Below are positions 26,023-35,774 of a stretch of 64,000 nt of DNA, piece by piece. The DNA is taken from the NCBI RefSeq assembly GCF_001435975.1, contig NZ_AYYR01000013.1:186001-250000 (forward strand), given 5' to 3'. A program made the translations under genes and the position numbers. This DNA is from Secundilactobacillus collinoides DSM 20515 = JCM 1123. GTDB lineage: Bacteria; Bacillota; Bacilli; Lactobacillales; Lactobacillaceae. Numbering within the stretch: position 1 is the stretch's first letter; every line of letters starts with the position of its first letter. Below the pieces are notes generated by a model. That model saw nothing but the letters and a program-made list of their open reading frames with translations. It was not told the DNA's origin and made no database searches.

Positions 26023-26970
26023 GTGGAAAACAGGCTATTGGATTTTCTGGAAGCCATTCAATCCCAACCAAGTATGACGAAAGCTGCACAAAGTATTTTT
26101 GTCTCACAACCCTATATCAGTCGGGTCATCAAAAAAGCGGAGGCCGATTACCGGATTTCACTGGTCGATCGTGACCATCGGCCCATCCAGTTGACGTACG
26201 CAGGCGAACGGCTATTAGCCTACCTTAAAAGTGCGGCGCATCTCAACCAGGCAATGACGACTGAAATGACCCAGTTACGCGAGAACGAATCGCAAACGAT
26301 CTCCTTAGGCATCACACCACCGGTAGCGATGGCGTGGTTCCCACAAACGCTGCCCGCTTTCTACCAGCAGTTTCCCAACATGCGCACGCGCATCGTGGAG
26401 GTCAGCACCTCTGAGGCCGAGAAATTGTTAGTGGACGAGCAATTAGATTTCTTTATCGGCAAGACGATTCACAAACCGCAAGTGGTTTCACTTCCGCTTA
26501 CAACGGTCGCCTTATCACTGATTATTCCAAAGTCGTTTTCATTTTTTCGGCCAGGTACGTTCTGGCGCCCGTTCTCCTCTGATGTGCTGACGCAGCTGAA
26601 CGGTCAACCTTTCATTCGGTCGATTGGTGAATCACGGATGCAGGAGATGATCGACCACTACTTTTCTGACCAGGGCGTCCAGACCATTCCACTAATTGAA
26701 GTTGAAAATCTGCTGTTTGCGATGAAATTAGTGGTGAAAGGATTCGGATGTACGATCCTCTCAACAGAAATGCTGTCGCAACTGACGCCTGAACAACGCG
26801 CGACTGTCAACGCTTTTCGGCTGCCCATTTCCCAATTAAGTGTTGATTTTAGTGCCTCCTACCATCGGAATCATCAATTAGCAGGGCCGCTCGAATTTCT
26901 TGCACAACAGGCTCAACGAGAATTTACCACCGCCATTTTACGGTCAAAGAAAGGAAAGCAAAGCGATTAA
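26023..26970 (+). CDS. LysR-family transcriptional regulator
   Basis: 315-residue LysR regulator. The HTH region reads PSMTKAAQSIFVSQPYISRVIKKAE, followed by a substrate-binding domain (ISLGITPPVAMAWFPQTLP). The GTG start is preceded by a full AAGGAGG at 26010-26016. A -10 hexamer TATAAT is at 25985-25990. It is divergent from the FMN/FAD reductase gene, its most likely target. Several lactobacillar phenolic-compound reductases have such a LysR neighbour (from memory). Confidence 0.9.
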   Translation: MENRLLDFLEAIQSQPSMTKAAQSIFVSQPYISRVIKKAEADYRISLVDRDHRPIQLTYAGERLLAYLKSAAHLNQAMTTEMTQLRENESQTISLGITPPVAMAWFPQTLPAFYQQFPNMRTRIVEVSTSEAEKLLVDEQLDFFIGKTIHKPQVVSLPLTTVALSLIIPKSFSFFRPGTFWRPFSSDVLTQLNGQPFIRSIGESRMQEMIDHYFSDQGVQTIPLIEVENLLFAMKLVVKGFGCTILSTEMLSQLTPEQRATVNAFRLPISQLSVDFSASYHRNHQLAGPLEFLAQQAQREFTTAILRSKKGKQSD

Positions 26971-27145
26971 ACCCTGGCGCAGACCCAACGTCTTTTTGAA
27001 GTCCCCAGGTTTAGATTCTGTATCAATAAACCGCCTTAGTGCTGTTGTTTTGTTGCTGCCGCGTTTCTCCAATTGGTGTTCCGAAAACGCCTCTTTGGCC
27101 TTATTCTCCACTGATTCTAGGCAAAGCGGTGCTGCAAATCCACAT

Positions 27146-27194
27146 AAAAACGGCTCCGCCAAAAATCCAAAATGGATTTTTGGCGGAGCCGTTT
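27146..27194. terminator. bidirectional terminator, perfect 22-bp stem
   Basis: AAACGGCTCCGCCAAAAATCCA (22 bp, 27148-27169) pairs perfectly with 27173-27194 around an AAA loop. It lies between the converging LysR and aldo-keto reductase genes. Confidence 0.9.
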
Positions 27195-27215
27195 ACAGTC
27201 TGAGCGCAAGACCAG

Positions 27216-28061
27216 TTATTTCGTACTCATTTTACTGAGTGTCTCAAAATCCGCATCGCTTAAGGTGATGTTTTGCGCAGCGATGTTACTGATGACGTGG
27301 TCAACGGACGACGTGCCGGGAATCGGTAAAATAACTTCGGCGCGTTTGAGCAACCATGCCAAAGCGATTTGGGCAGGTGTGGCGTTGTATTTCTTGGCAA
27401 TTTGGGTCATTTTGCTGCCAGAGGTTAGTTTGCCGGTGGCCAGCGGGAACCACGGAATGAACGCAATATTGTTTTCCTCCGCGTAGTTCAGGACGTCCTC
27501 GTCCGCTCGGTCAACTAAATTGTACCGGTTTTGGACGGAAACGATCGGTGCGATTTTTTGCGCCGATTTCAGCTGATAGATGGAGACTTGGCTCAACCCA
27601 ATGTGCTTGATCTTGCCCTCCTGCTGCATCTTAGCCAGTTCGCCGATCTGGTCTTCCAGCGAGAAGTTGGCATCGATTCGGTGCAGCTGCAGCAGATCAA
27701 TATGGTCCAATCCAAGTGAAAACAGATTTTCTTCCACTTGTTGCCGCAGATAAGCGGGACTGCCCAATTCGGTCCATTCGCTGGGACCCTGACGCGTAAA
27801 CCCGACCTTAGTTGCCACCAACACGTGGTTGTCGGGGCGTTGTTCCAGCGCCTTTCTAAGGTACAGATTAGCGTACAGCGGCCCGTAGGAATCGGCCGTA
27901 TCAATGAAATTAACACCGTGGTCAACAGCAGTCGTAATGACATCGACCGCGTTTTTTTCGTCATCAGCCGGTCCCCAGACCCCGGTACCAGGTAATTGCA
28001 TCGTCCCGAAGCCCAGTCGGTTGACCGTAAAGTCGTCATCAAATTTAAATGTTAAGTTCAT
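27216..28061 (-). CDS. aldo/keto reductase
   Basis: 281-residue aldo/keto reductase. Active-site residues are visible: Asp in FIDTADSYG, Tyr in the same motif, Lys in VATKVGF and His in LLQLHRID. The C-terminal IPGTSSVDHVISN binds NADPH. The ATG at 28061 is followed by a typical N-terminus (FTVNRLGFGTMQLPGTG). Substrate unknown. It has its own unit between two terminators. Confidence 0.9.
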   Translation of the reverse strand: MNLTFKFDDDFTVNRLGFGTMQLPGTGVWGPADDEKNAVDVITTAVDHGVNFIDTADSYGPLYANLYLRKALEQRPDNHVLVATKVGFTRQGPSEWTELGSPAYLRQQVEENLFSLGLDHIDLLQLHRIDANFSLEDQIGELAKMQQEGKIKHIGLSQVSIYQLKSAQKIAPIVSVQNRYNLVDRADEDVLNYAEENNIAFIPWFPLATGKLTSGSKMTQIAKKYNATPAQIALAWLLKRAEVILPIPGTSSVDHVISNIAAQNITLSDADFETLSKMSTK

Positions 28062-28174
28062 CTCAGTTCCCCTTTTAAAATGTGCTAGAATTTTTATTTG
28101 CTTTAATGCTGCTATCTACAGGGTACGCTTCTTCAAGCCGAGCGCCCAGTATCTTGTTAAATCCTTAACATTTA

Positions 28175-29143
28175 CTATACCAGTCGAATCAGAGCGACGC
28201 CAGCAACCATCACCACTAAACTGGCAAGTTGCCAAAAGGTGACGCGATTTTGTTTGGCGCCCATCCACCCGAATTGGTCAATCAGCAAACCGCCAGCCAT
28301 GAGTCCAATCAGTGTAATAACCACGGCTAATCCAGTCCCGATGACAGGTACCAGGTAGACGTTTCCTAGGACAAACAAGGCCCCAATCAGCCCGCCGATC
28401 CACATCCACCATGGATGGTGTTCCGTGCGCAAACTGTGCAAATTAAATGATGGACGTAAAACTAACACGATGATCAATAGCACAACGGTGCCGACGAAAA
28501 ACGACACGAAGGCTGCTTGAATTTTAGACTGCAGGACGGCACCTAAATAACCGTTTATCGCGGTCTGCGAGGCGCTTAACATACCGCCAAACACACCAAG
28601 TAATCGCCATAACCAGGCGCTTAATCCGTGTGCCTCAGTCGTTTCTGTAATTGGCTTTGACCCTTCCTGATCCAGTACTTCGTGGCCTTCAGCAATCCCG
28701 CGTTTTCCAGCAACGGTCCCAATCACCCCCAGGATAACTAAAATTGCGCCAAATCCGCTCACAAGGGTAATTGGGCTCACTGGCGAATGAAACCAACCGT
28801 AATTATCGATGAGCAGGCCGGCGATAATTTGGCCTAACACGGGCATGATCACCGTCTGAACACTGCCCAATTTGGGAAATAGCAAAATATTACCAGTCAA
28901 ATAAACGACCCCGAATAGACCGCCCAGCCACAGCCAAAAAGGTTCTTTCGCAAACAGACTCGGGGAAAATCCCAGCGTGTGCACAACGACAAGGCTCATG
29001 ATAGCAAGAAAAATTGTCCCAACCGAAAACGAAATAAACGATGCTGAAAATGGTGACCCTAATGCTTGGCGTAACCGAGAATTAATACTCGTTTGAATCG
29101 GTAACCCAACCCCAATAGTCAGGGCAATAAGAATCGCGAACAT
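28175..29143 (-). CDS. DMT-family permease with two DUF606 repeats
   Basis: 322-residue membrane protein with about ten helices, built from two homologous halves (each GxxxxxxxSxNxxLxxxLxSxxxAxFxSFxVG, visible as INSRLRQALGSPFSASFISF and INGYLGAVLQSKIQAAFVSF). This is a tandem DUF606 (YdcZ) protein of the drug/metabolite transporter superfamily. The two halves are joined by a loop rich in Glu and Gly. Substrate unknown. Confidence 0.85.
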   Translation of the reverse strand: MFAILIALTIGVGLPIQTSINSRLRQALGSPFSASFISFSVGTIFLAIMSLVVVHTLGFSPSLFAKEPFWLWLGGLFGVVYLTGNILLFPKLGSVQTVIMPVLGQIIAGLLIDNYGWFHSPVSPITLVSGFGAILVILGVIGTVAGKRGIAEGHEVLDQEGSKPITETTEAHGLSAWLWRLLGVFGGMLSASQTAINGYLGAVLQSKIQAAFVSFFVGTVVLLIIVLVLRPSFNLHSLRTEHHPWWMWIGGLIGALFVLGNVYLVPVIGTGLAVVITLIGLMAGGLLIDQFGWMGAKQNRVTFWQLASLVVMVAGVALIRLV

Positions 29144-29286
29144 GATTGCGCCTCCAGTTTAATTTTGATGCCACATTATAGAGCCGCATTCTCAATAATG
29201 CTAGTATTTGATTTCAATTATTTCAGTTAACAATTAGCACCATTTTTAAGATATTTGTTGATTATTAATGGTGACATAAAATATCA

Positions 29287-29317
29287 AAACCACAGACCAA
29301 TTTGAGATCTGTGGTTT
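29287..29317 (-). terminator. terminator after degV
   Basis: 10-bp perfect stem AAACCACAGA / TCTGTGGTTT with an 11-nt loop and a T-run on the reverse strand, 35 bp past the DegV stop. Confidence 0.8.
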
Positions 29318-29352
29318 CCAAAGGTGTTTTTAGAATAATATAATGGCAAAAA

Positions 29353-30219
29353 TTAATCTTTGTAAATGTCGCGCAACCAGCCTAGTGCCAAGGATTTTTC
29401 TCCTAAATGCGTGCCGACAACGGGACCGAAATAACTGGTTTCAATTTCAACATCTGGAAATTTTTCGTGAATCGTCTTGACCCAGTTTTTCCCACCCTCT
29501 GGGTCATTGCCATCAAACACAATGGCACGGACGGGATAATCAACCTTACTGAGCGCTTCACCAAAGAGCTCTTCAACACGGTTGAGCGCCTTTTTCCGGG
29601 AACGGACTTTTTCGAAAGCCACGATTTCATGTGAGTCGTTGTCAAAAGTCAGCAACGGTTTGATTTTCAAAATGCTGCCAATAAAAGCGGAGGCGTTTGA
29701 TAATCGGCCGCCGCGGACTAAATGCTGCAGATCGTCAACGACAAACACTTCATCGATGGTCGACCGAACATCATCCAGACGGGCGATAATGTCATCAATG
29801 GCGGCACCATCGGCAGCCATGCGTGACGCTTCAATCGCCAGATAACCCATTAATTTCACGGTGATCTGTGAGTCATAAACGATGACTTTTGTATTCGTCA
29901 GCTGGCTGTTCACGTCGCGTAACGAGTTCACAAACCCGGAGATCGTGCTGGTCAGGTGAATACTAATAATCGTATCGTAGCCCTCATCACCCAGTTGTTG
30001 GTACAACTGAATCATCTCACCCATGGGCGGCTGCGACGTGCTCGGAAATGATTTTGAGTTCCGTAACTTCTCCCAAAATTCTGCCAGTGTGATGTCGACG
30101 CCTTCGTTGTAGGAACGGCCATCGATCACAACTGGAATTGGGACAACGTGAATATGATATCGTTCAACTTTCTCGGTTGATAAATAGCTGGTACTATCAG
30201 TCACGACAGCTATTTTCAT
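29353..30219 (-). CDS. DegV family fatty-acid-binding protein
   Basis: 288-residue DegV protein. The N-terminal KIAVVTDSTSYL and the SFPSTSQPPMGEM segment are family signatures; the Thr/Ser and the later GGRLSNASAFIGSILKIKP loop bind the fatty-acid carboxylate. In other Bacillota such proteins are FakB subunits that present fatty acids to the kinase FakA; no fakA is in the window. ATG at 30219 is preferred to an in-frame GTG 9 bp upstream. Stands alone. Confidence 0.9.
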   Translation of the reverse strand: MKIAVVTDSTSYLSTEKVERYHIHVVPIPVVIDGRSYNEGVDITLAEFWEKLRNSKSFPSTSQPPMGEMIQLYQQLGDEGYDTIISIHLTSTISGFVNSLRDVNSQLTNTKVIVYDSQITVKLMGYLAIEASRMAADGAAIDDIIARLDDVRSTIDEVFVVDDLQHLVRGGRLSNASAFIGSILKIKPLLTFDNDSHEIVAFEKVRSRKKALNRVEELFGEALSKVDYPVRAIVFDGNDPEGGKNWVKTIHEKFPDVEIETSYFGPVVGTHLGEKSLALGWLRDIYKD

Positions 30220-30321
30220 ACAAAACACCCGTTTCTTTTTTCAAAATTCGATTTAATTGTTTTTATTAAATGATATGTAAACCATTTTAACAGGTTTGCG
30301 ACCAAATTGCGAAGGCCTGAG

Positions 30322-30780
30322 CTAAGAATGCGTTTTCTCATCAGATGCAGCTTCCCCCGGAGCCACATTGGCTTTTTGCAGACTGCGATCAAGACGCTTC
30401 AGCATAATGCGCATCATTTCCTGTTCGTCATTTGGCCAATAGTGAAAAATATTGTCAACAAGTGTGTCATAAGTGTCATTGATACCCTTCAGTGCCTGTT
30501 GCCCAGTGGTTGTCAGTGCATACTCAAGTTGCCGCCGATCTTTACCGACAGCTGTTTTACTGACAAGTTCCTTAGCTGATAAATTTTTTAGTTGCCGGCT
30601 CAACGTTGATGTATCCAGTTGCAGTGAACTCGCCATCCCATCCTGGGTAATGACATTATCCGCAATTTGACGCAACAATTTCCACTCGGCAATGGTGACG
30701 TTATATTGCTTTGTGATCTTAGTAGTCTGCTGCTGCAAGTTTTTAGCAGAAGTATTTAAAATATCAAGAATGTTATCCAA
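30322..30780 (-). CDS. MarR-family transcriptional regulator
   Basis: 152-residue MarR-type protein. The HTH MASSLQLDTSTLSRQLKNLSAKELV and the wing GKDRRQLEYALTTTG with the D-R pair are clear. The start is TTG at 30780, behind a strong GGGAGGGG. It is monocistronic with no obvious target gene beside it. Lys/Gln-rich N-terminal helix is typical of the dimerisation region. Confidence 0.85.
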   Translation of the reverse strand: MDNILDILNTSAKNLQQQTTKITKQYNVTIAEWKLLRQIADNVITQDGMASSLQLDTSTLSRQLKNLSAKELVSKTAVGKDRRQLEYALTTTGQQALKGINDTYDTLVDNIFHYWPNDEQEMMRIMLKRLDRSLQKANVAPGEAASDEKTHS

Positions 30781-31246
30781 AGAAAACCCCTCCCTTTTTG
30801 GATCAGAACCTGCTAGTTGTATTATACAGCTTTTTGACCAATGTGCCTACTATGATGTTTGTGAGCTGATGAAAGGCGCAATCATTGTAGATGACAATTG
30901 AAACGGATAAATTAAAGTGTCCGCACGTCTCTGCTGGATAACTTCATGTGGCCAAAATACTTGCTCTTGTTTATCACCTCTAACTTCTGTGTTTTCATCT
31001 GGAAGCGGATTTGCAGCACACGTTTCACCGAAAAAGCTAGCTGGTCGCCCCCTATCCCCGAATGAACTGTGATGCCGTCGACTGTACAACCGCTGCAAAC
31101 AACGCATATATCAGTAAAATGCAGCCCCAAATCCACACCCAGATGCAAAGACGTTTCTTTGCATCTGCCAAGTCATATCTGTATACTAGTGTACGTATGC
31201 GAAAAATAGACCGTATCAATTATTTATTCAATAAGGAAGTGAACCC
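30781..31246. other. intergenic region, marR / rqcH
   Basis: 466 bp without a recognised gene. A 78-codon reverse frame (30912-31148) has no ribosome binding site. A perfect 10-bp inverted repeat AGATGCAAAG-N6-CTTTGCATCT lies at 31141-31166, upstream of rqcH. The rqcH ribosome binding site is AAGGAAGTG near 31231. Confidence 0.5.
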
Positions 31247-32962
31247 ATGTCTTTTGATGGTGCTTTTACCCATGCCATGGTTGGCGAACTGAATCAAACC
31301 CTTGCTGGTGGTCGGGTGTCTAAGGTGAACCAACCCTACGACAACGAAATCGTACTGACAATTCGCGCAAACCGAACCAGCTACCCGCTTTTGTTATCGG
31401 CAAACCCAACCTTTGCTCGAATTCAAACGACTCAAATTCCCTACGTAAACCCGGTTGTCCCTACCAATTACACGATGATGATGCGCAAGTATCTCAGCGG
31501 CGCAATTCTCAGCGGTGTCACGCAGCCGGCAAATGACCGGGTGGTGAATCTCGATTTTACAAGTCGAAACGAATTAGGTGACCAGGTGCATCTGCGGCTG
31601 ATCATTGAAATCATGGCTCGACACAGTAACGTCATCCTAGTGGACGCCGGTGACATGACCATTCTGGACGCAATCAAGCACGTTCACCCTGACCAAAACC
31701 GTTACCGAACATTGCTGCCCGGCGGGACTTACATTAATCCACCAAAGCAGGATCTTCGTAACCCATTTGAGGGTCCAGGTGACGAACTGACTGAGTTGAT
31801 CAAGCAGTATCCAAATGAAACAGTGCTGGCTCAGCAACTTCAAAAAACTTACCAGGGAATTGGCAAGGACACGGCATTAGGGTTAGCCCGGCAATTACAC
31901 CGGTCAGATGACTACGCAGCAGGGTTCATCAGCTTCTTCAAGGGCTTTGATACCCCTCAACCGACGCTGGTGACCACGGCTAAGAACAAAACGAGTTTCA
32001 CCGCCTTCCCATACATTGAGGATGACGGTACCATGACACGTCAGTTTGAGACCATGAGTGCGCTGTTAGACTTCTATTATCAGGACCGTGCCGAACGCGA
32101 CCGGGTTCAGCAGCAAGGCAGTACGCTGATCCATGTTGTTAAAAACGAGCTCAAGAAAAACCGGACCAAGTTGAAGAAACTCAACCAGACCATGGCAGCA
32201 ACTGAAAATGCTGACGAGTTTCGAATCAAGGGTGAACTGTTAACGACCTATCTCCACCAGGTCGAACGCGGTATGACTAGTATCAGCCTGCCTAATTTTT
32301 ATGATAACGAAAAACCGCTTAAAATCAGTTTATCTAACCAAATCAGTCCCTCACAAAATGCGCAGAAATACTTCAAGAAATACAATAAGTTGAAGAACGC
32401 GGTCGCTTATGTGACTGAGCAGATCGATAAAACGAACGCCGAGATCACCTATCTCGACAACATCCAGTCGCAAATTGAATTGGCCGCCCCTAAGGACCTC
32501 GCGGACATTAAGTTGGAACTTCAACAAGGCGGTTACTTGCGTGATCACGACCACCGTAAAAACCAGAAGAAAAAACGGCAACGTGTCTCAAAACCGGAGA
32601 TTTTTCAGGCTGAAGATGGCACAAAGATTGAAGTTGGGAAGAACAACCTGCAAAATGAGCAGTTGACCCTTCACAGCGCCGCCAAGACTGATGTCTGGTT
32701 GCACGTGAAGAACATGCCAGGATCCCACGTCATTATTCACGACCAGAATCCGTCAGACGAAACCCTTCTAGCCGCGGCTAACATTGCAGCCTACTATTCC
32801 AAAGCCCGCCAGTCCAGTTCAGTGCCCGTTGACTATGTCCACGTTAAAAAGATCAAGAAACCAAATGGCACAAAGCCCGGTTTTGTGATTTACGAAGGGC
32901 AAAAAACATTGTACGTCACCCCGGACCGCAGTTTTGTGGAAGGGTTACTCGTAAAAGCATAG
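31247..32962 (+). CDS. rqcH: RqcH, ribosome quality-control Ala-tailing factor (NFACT protein)
   Basis: 571-residue NFACT protein, long annotated as fibronectin-binding protein. It recruits tRNA-Ala to stalled 50S-nascent-chain complexes and adds C-terminal alanine tails. The N-terminal NFACT-N domain has the Asp-Arg pair in NDRVVNLDF. A central coiled coil runs from about 280 to 430 (VKNELKKNRTKLKKLNQ). The C-terminal NFACT-R domain contains DVWLHVKNMPGSHVII. Length is normal. It is a single-gene unit ended by the terminator at 33055. Confidence 0.93.
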   Translation: MSFDGAFTHAMVGELNQTLAGGRVSKVNQPYDNEIVLTIRANRTSYPLLLSANPTFARIQTTQIPYVNPVVPTNYTMMMRKYLSGAILSGVTQPANDRVVNLDFTSRNELGDQVHLRLIIEIMARHSNVILVDAGDMTILDAIKHVHPDQNRYRTLLPGGTYINPPKQDLRNPFEGPGDELTELIKQYPNETVLAQQLQKTYQGIGKDTALGLARQLHRSDDYAAGFISFFKGFDTPQPTLVTTAKNKTSFTAFPYIEDDGTMTRQFETMSALLDFYYQDRAERDRVQQQGSTLIHVVKNELKKNRTKLKKLNQTMAATENADEFRIKGELLTTYLHQVERGMTSISLPNFYDNEKPLKISLSNQISPSQNAQKYFKKYNKLKNAVAYVTEQIDKTNAEITYLDNIQSQIELAAPKDLADIKLELQQGGYLRDHDHRKNQKKKRQRVSKPEIFQAEDGTKIEVGKNNLQNEQLTLHSAAKTDVWLHVKNMPGSHVIIHDQNPSDETLLAAANIAAYYSKARQSSSVPVDYVHVKKIKKPNGTKPGFVIYEGQKTLYVTPDRSFVEGLLVKA

Positions 32963-33054
32963 CAAGCGGCACAAAAAAATTGTGTTTTTGACTAGATTTC
33001 CTTCAGCCATCCAAGGAATAAAGGCTGTAGCAAAAGCGCAGTATGACACCAAAA

Positions 33055-33109
33055 TAAAAAAGCGCTTAGTAGAAAATGCCAACTTGGATTTTCTACTAAG
33101 CGCTTTTTT
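33055..33109. terminator. bidirectional terminator between rqcH and the carB-like gene
   Basis: Stem AAAAAAGCGCTTAGTAGAAAAT with its complement ATTTTCTACTAAGCGCTTTTTT, one extra G, and apex around CCAACTTGG. A- and T-runs at both ends make it usable on both strands. Confidence 0.88.
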
Positions 33110-33233
33110 ATGGCCTGAATTGGTTGTCTGTCAGATATTTCTATGAATAATGACCAACATCGCTAAAAGCAAAATGCACCTATATATGATGATGCCCTTT
33201 AGCGCCGACTTTTTCCACCTATGCAGTCCAGAA

Positions 33234-35774
33234 TTATTCAGTTTCATCGGCCTCGTCATCCACGATCGTTTTGGTATTACTGCCAAAAGCGATTCGACCG
33301 CCAACCTCCTGGGTCGTCAAACCGAGCTGGCTTGGCAGCTGTAATTGTTTGAATGGGAATGTGCCCCGCATAATGGCAACTCGATCAGAGTGAATGTCTA
33401 ACGGCAAATTACTGATCAAGTCTTCGTCAATCTCACCAAGTGCTTGGCGAATCAACATCCGAACCCAGTTGATGCCAGTAACTTTATTCAGGAATGCAAT
33501 CGTGGTCAGCCGACTTGGACGCACACCCGCAAAGACGGGTTGTCTATGGTCAATTGTATATAGCATTTGTACCAAACCAGTCCGCGGGTCATTCATGAGA
33601 TAGTCAGTTGCATGCTGCAAGATTTTGTCTAATTGCGTGTCATCAATTGATGCAGGTGTCTTCATGACGGTAATCTGATCAAACGTCGTGGCCATCCCTT
33701 GATCCGACCGGAGATCACTAATGACGATTGGCACAATGTGGTCCTTTGTAATGAAGAGATCGAGACCAATTTGAGCGTAGTTGTTAACCAACTCACTGCG
33801 TTTTTCTTGATCCGGCGGGAGTACCGCAATGTGCAGGTGACGCCGACGCAGTTCACGGGTCAGATAGTGGCGATTGCCCGGCACAAAGATAATCTCAGGA
33901 CGTTCAATCTCAATCACATTTAGAACATCGCCCAATTGGATGGGATCCACATACTGCTTATCAGTCAGTGTGGCAACCAGCGAAGCCGCGTTTGGATTGG
34001 TATTCATAATGATCGTTTTGTACCCTGATTTGCGCAACTGCCGCAACATGCTTGTAGTGAAGTAATCAGCGGAGGCGTTTGGTCCCAGTTGATTTCCACC
34101 GCGACCTAGAATCAGCGCACTGTGATCGGAGAGCCGATTCGATTCGTTTTCGAATTCAAACGTGCTGTAGTACCCCGTCGCTTCGGTCAAAAATTCTGCT
34201 GCAGTGGGTTCAATGCCCTTGTACGTTGGTACAACATCGTGATCACGCCCTAGTTGACGCACATTATCAATGTCTGTTCGCCAGAGCCTAGCAATCATGC
34301 CGTCACCAAAGCCATAGTAGCGTCCATCTTTAAGCGCTTTGGCGCCCATCGGATTGGCCTTGATTTCGTCCTCGATATCTAAAATATGCCGCAACTTATA
34401 AAAGTAAAACGGATCGACCTTCGTCAGTTCATTAAGTTCATCGACCTGATACCCGCGTCTTAGGGCTTCCAGCAACACCAAAATGTGTGAGGCCAGCGGA
34501 TGAATCAGTCGTGAAATAATTTGTGAATCAGATAAATTGCTCATGGACGGCAATTCATCCTTAGGGCTGAACTGGGATGACCGGAGTGCTTTTAAAATGG
34601 CTTCTTCGGCGCTTCGGCCAATCCCGATTGTGGAGCCTACCGACCGCATGACGGTGCTCAAGTGCTGATCAGCGTTTGGCACGTCTTCAAACGGCCAGAT
34701 TGGAATGCGCACAACAACGTGATCCACTGTCGGCTCCATCATGGCCGTTTGGCGGAAATGATAGATTTCTGGCAAACGGATCTCAGTGAGTTTTAAATTC
34801 AGATATAGGTTCGCCGCCACCGTTGCAATCGGGTACCCTGTGGCCACAGCAGCCAGCGCTGTTCCCCGGTCATTATAGGGTGTCACCTTCGTCACATAGA
34901 ACGTTTCTTTTTGCGCGTCCAAAGCAAAGTGAATGTGACTGACCCCGGTGAAGTTAAATTTATTGTTAATAGCAAAAGTCATGTCACGGAGTTGCTGGTA
35001 TTCGGTGTTGCTCAGTGTCTGAGTCGGCACTACGACCATCGAATCACCCGAATGGATGCCGATCGGGTCAATGTTTTCCAAGCTGGAAATCAACACCTGG
35101 GTACCCGTGAAGTCACGGATCGCGACCATTTCAATTTCTTTATAGCCGACAATACTTTGTTCAATGAGACACTGACTGAACCGTGACCAAGCAAAACCCT
35201 GGGTCACAGCATTGATCAAATCATTTTCATTATCACAGAGAATGCGGTTCGTATCGAGCTTAGGTGCCACCGGCTTCACGATCACTGGGTAGCCGATCTT
35301 GGTTGCAACACTCACAGCCTCGTCCAGCGTGCCCACCGTCTCTGAAGAAATAACTGGGGCGCCAATTTGCCGCAGAACATCGTTGATCCGGTCTGGGTTA
35401 TTGACATCAACCATTGATTCTGATGGGATTCCCAGAAGTCTGACACCATTATCACTGAGCACACCAGATTCTTGTAGTTCTTGCACAACACTGATTGCAA
35501 GGACGCCGCCAACCGTAGGCAAGATTGCATCCGGATGTTCTTTTTCAATAATGCGCTGGACATTTTCTGTCGTCACGGTCTGAATGAACATGTTGGTTGG
35601 TTGAACCCGTTCCAGTGCAACGGAAAATGGATTGTTGTCGATCAGTAACGTGCGGATCCCTAATTTTTGAAAGGCTTGAATCATTTGCAGCGTGGCTGCG
35701 TCTAATTCAGTTTCATGACCAATTTCGGTTGGTCCGCCGCCGATTATTAAAATTTTTTGAATCTCGTTATCCAT
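33234..35774 (-). CDS. degenerate carbamoyl-phosphate synthase large-subunit-like protein
   Basis: 846 residues, against about 1060 for CarB. Residues 1-400 align to the first ATP-grasp half, and ENIDPIGIHSGDS (233-245) is very well kept. However, the Mn ligands Q, E and N are replaced by H282, K296 and T298 (in HIHFAL and TKVTPYNDRG). The Gly-rich ATP loop after YPVIVKP (162-168) is gone. Residues 400-550 resemble the oligomerisation domain. The second half keeps the Rossmann-like start (ILGRGGNQLGPNAS, 555-568), but only about 295 residues remain instead of 520, so ATP-grasp 2 is mostly lost and the allosteric domain is absent. The ATG at 35774 overlaps the carA-like stop by 8 nt. Catalysis is very unlikely. 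Confidence 0.85.
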   Translation of the reverse strand: MDNEIQKILIIGGGPTEIGHETELDAATLQMIQAFQKLGIRTLLIDNNPFSVALERVQPTNMFIQTVTTENVQRIIEKEHPDAILPTVGGVLAISVVQELQESGVLSDNGVRLLGIPSESMVDVNNPDRINDVLRQIGAPVISSETVGTLDEAVSVATKIGYPVIVKPVAPKLDTNRILCDNENDLINAVTQGFAWSRFSQCLIEQSIVGYKEIEMVAIRDFTGTQVLISSLENIDPIGIHSGDSMVVVPTQTLSNTEYQQLRDMTFAINNKFNFTGVSHIHFALDAQKETFYVTKVTPYNDRGTALAAVATGYPIATVAANLYLNLKLTEIRLPEIYHFRQTAMMEPTVDHVVVRIPIWPFEDVPNADQHLSTVMRSVGSTIGIGRSAEEAILKALRSSQFSPKDELPSMSNLSDSQIISRLIHPLASHILVLLEALRRGYQVDELNELTKVDPFYFYKLRHILDIEDEIKANPMGAKALKDGRYYGFGDGMIARLWRTDIDNVRQLGRDHDVVPTYKGIEPTAAEFLTEATGYYSTFEFENESNRLSDHSALILGRGGNQLGPNASADYFTTSMLRQLRKSGYKTIIMNTNPNAASLVATLTDKQYVDPIQLGDVLNVIEIERPEIIFVPGNRHYLTRELRRRHLHIAVLPPDQEKRSELVNNYAQIGLDLFITKDHIVPIVISDLRSDQGMATTFDQITVMKTPASIDDTQLDKILQHATDYLMNDPRTGLVQMLYTIDHRQPVFAGVRPSRLTTIAFLNKVTGINWVRMLIRQALGEIDEDLISNLPLDIHSDRVAIMRGTFPFKQLQLPSQLGLTTQEVGGRIAFGSNTKTIVDDEADETE

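Noticed and set aside
30912-31148. 78-codon reverse frame before rqcH
   Set aside because: Its start lies within the inverted repeat, with no ribosome binding site and no family recognised.
33061-33070. AGCGCTTAGT as a further cre-like site
   Set aside because: It is the arm of the rqcH terminator, not an operator.
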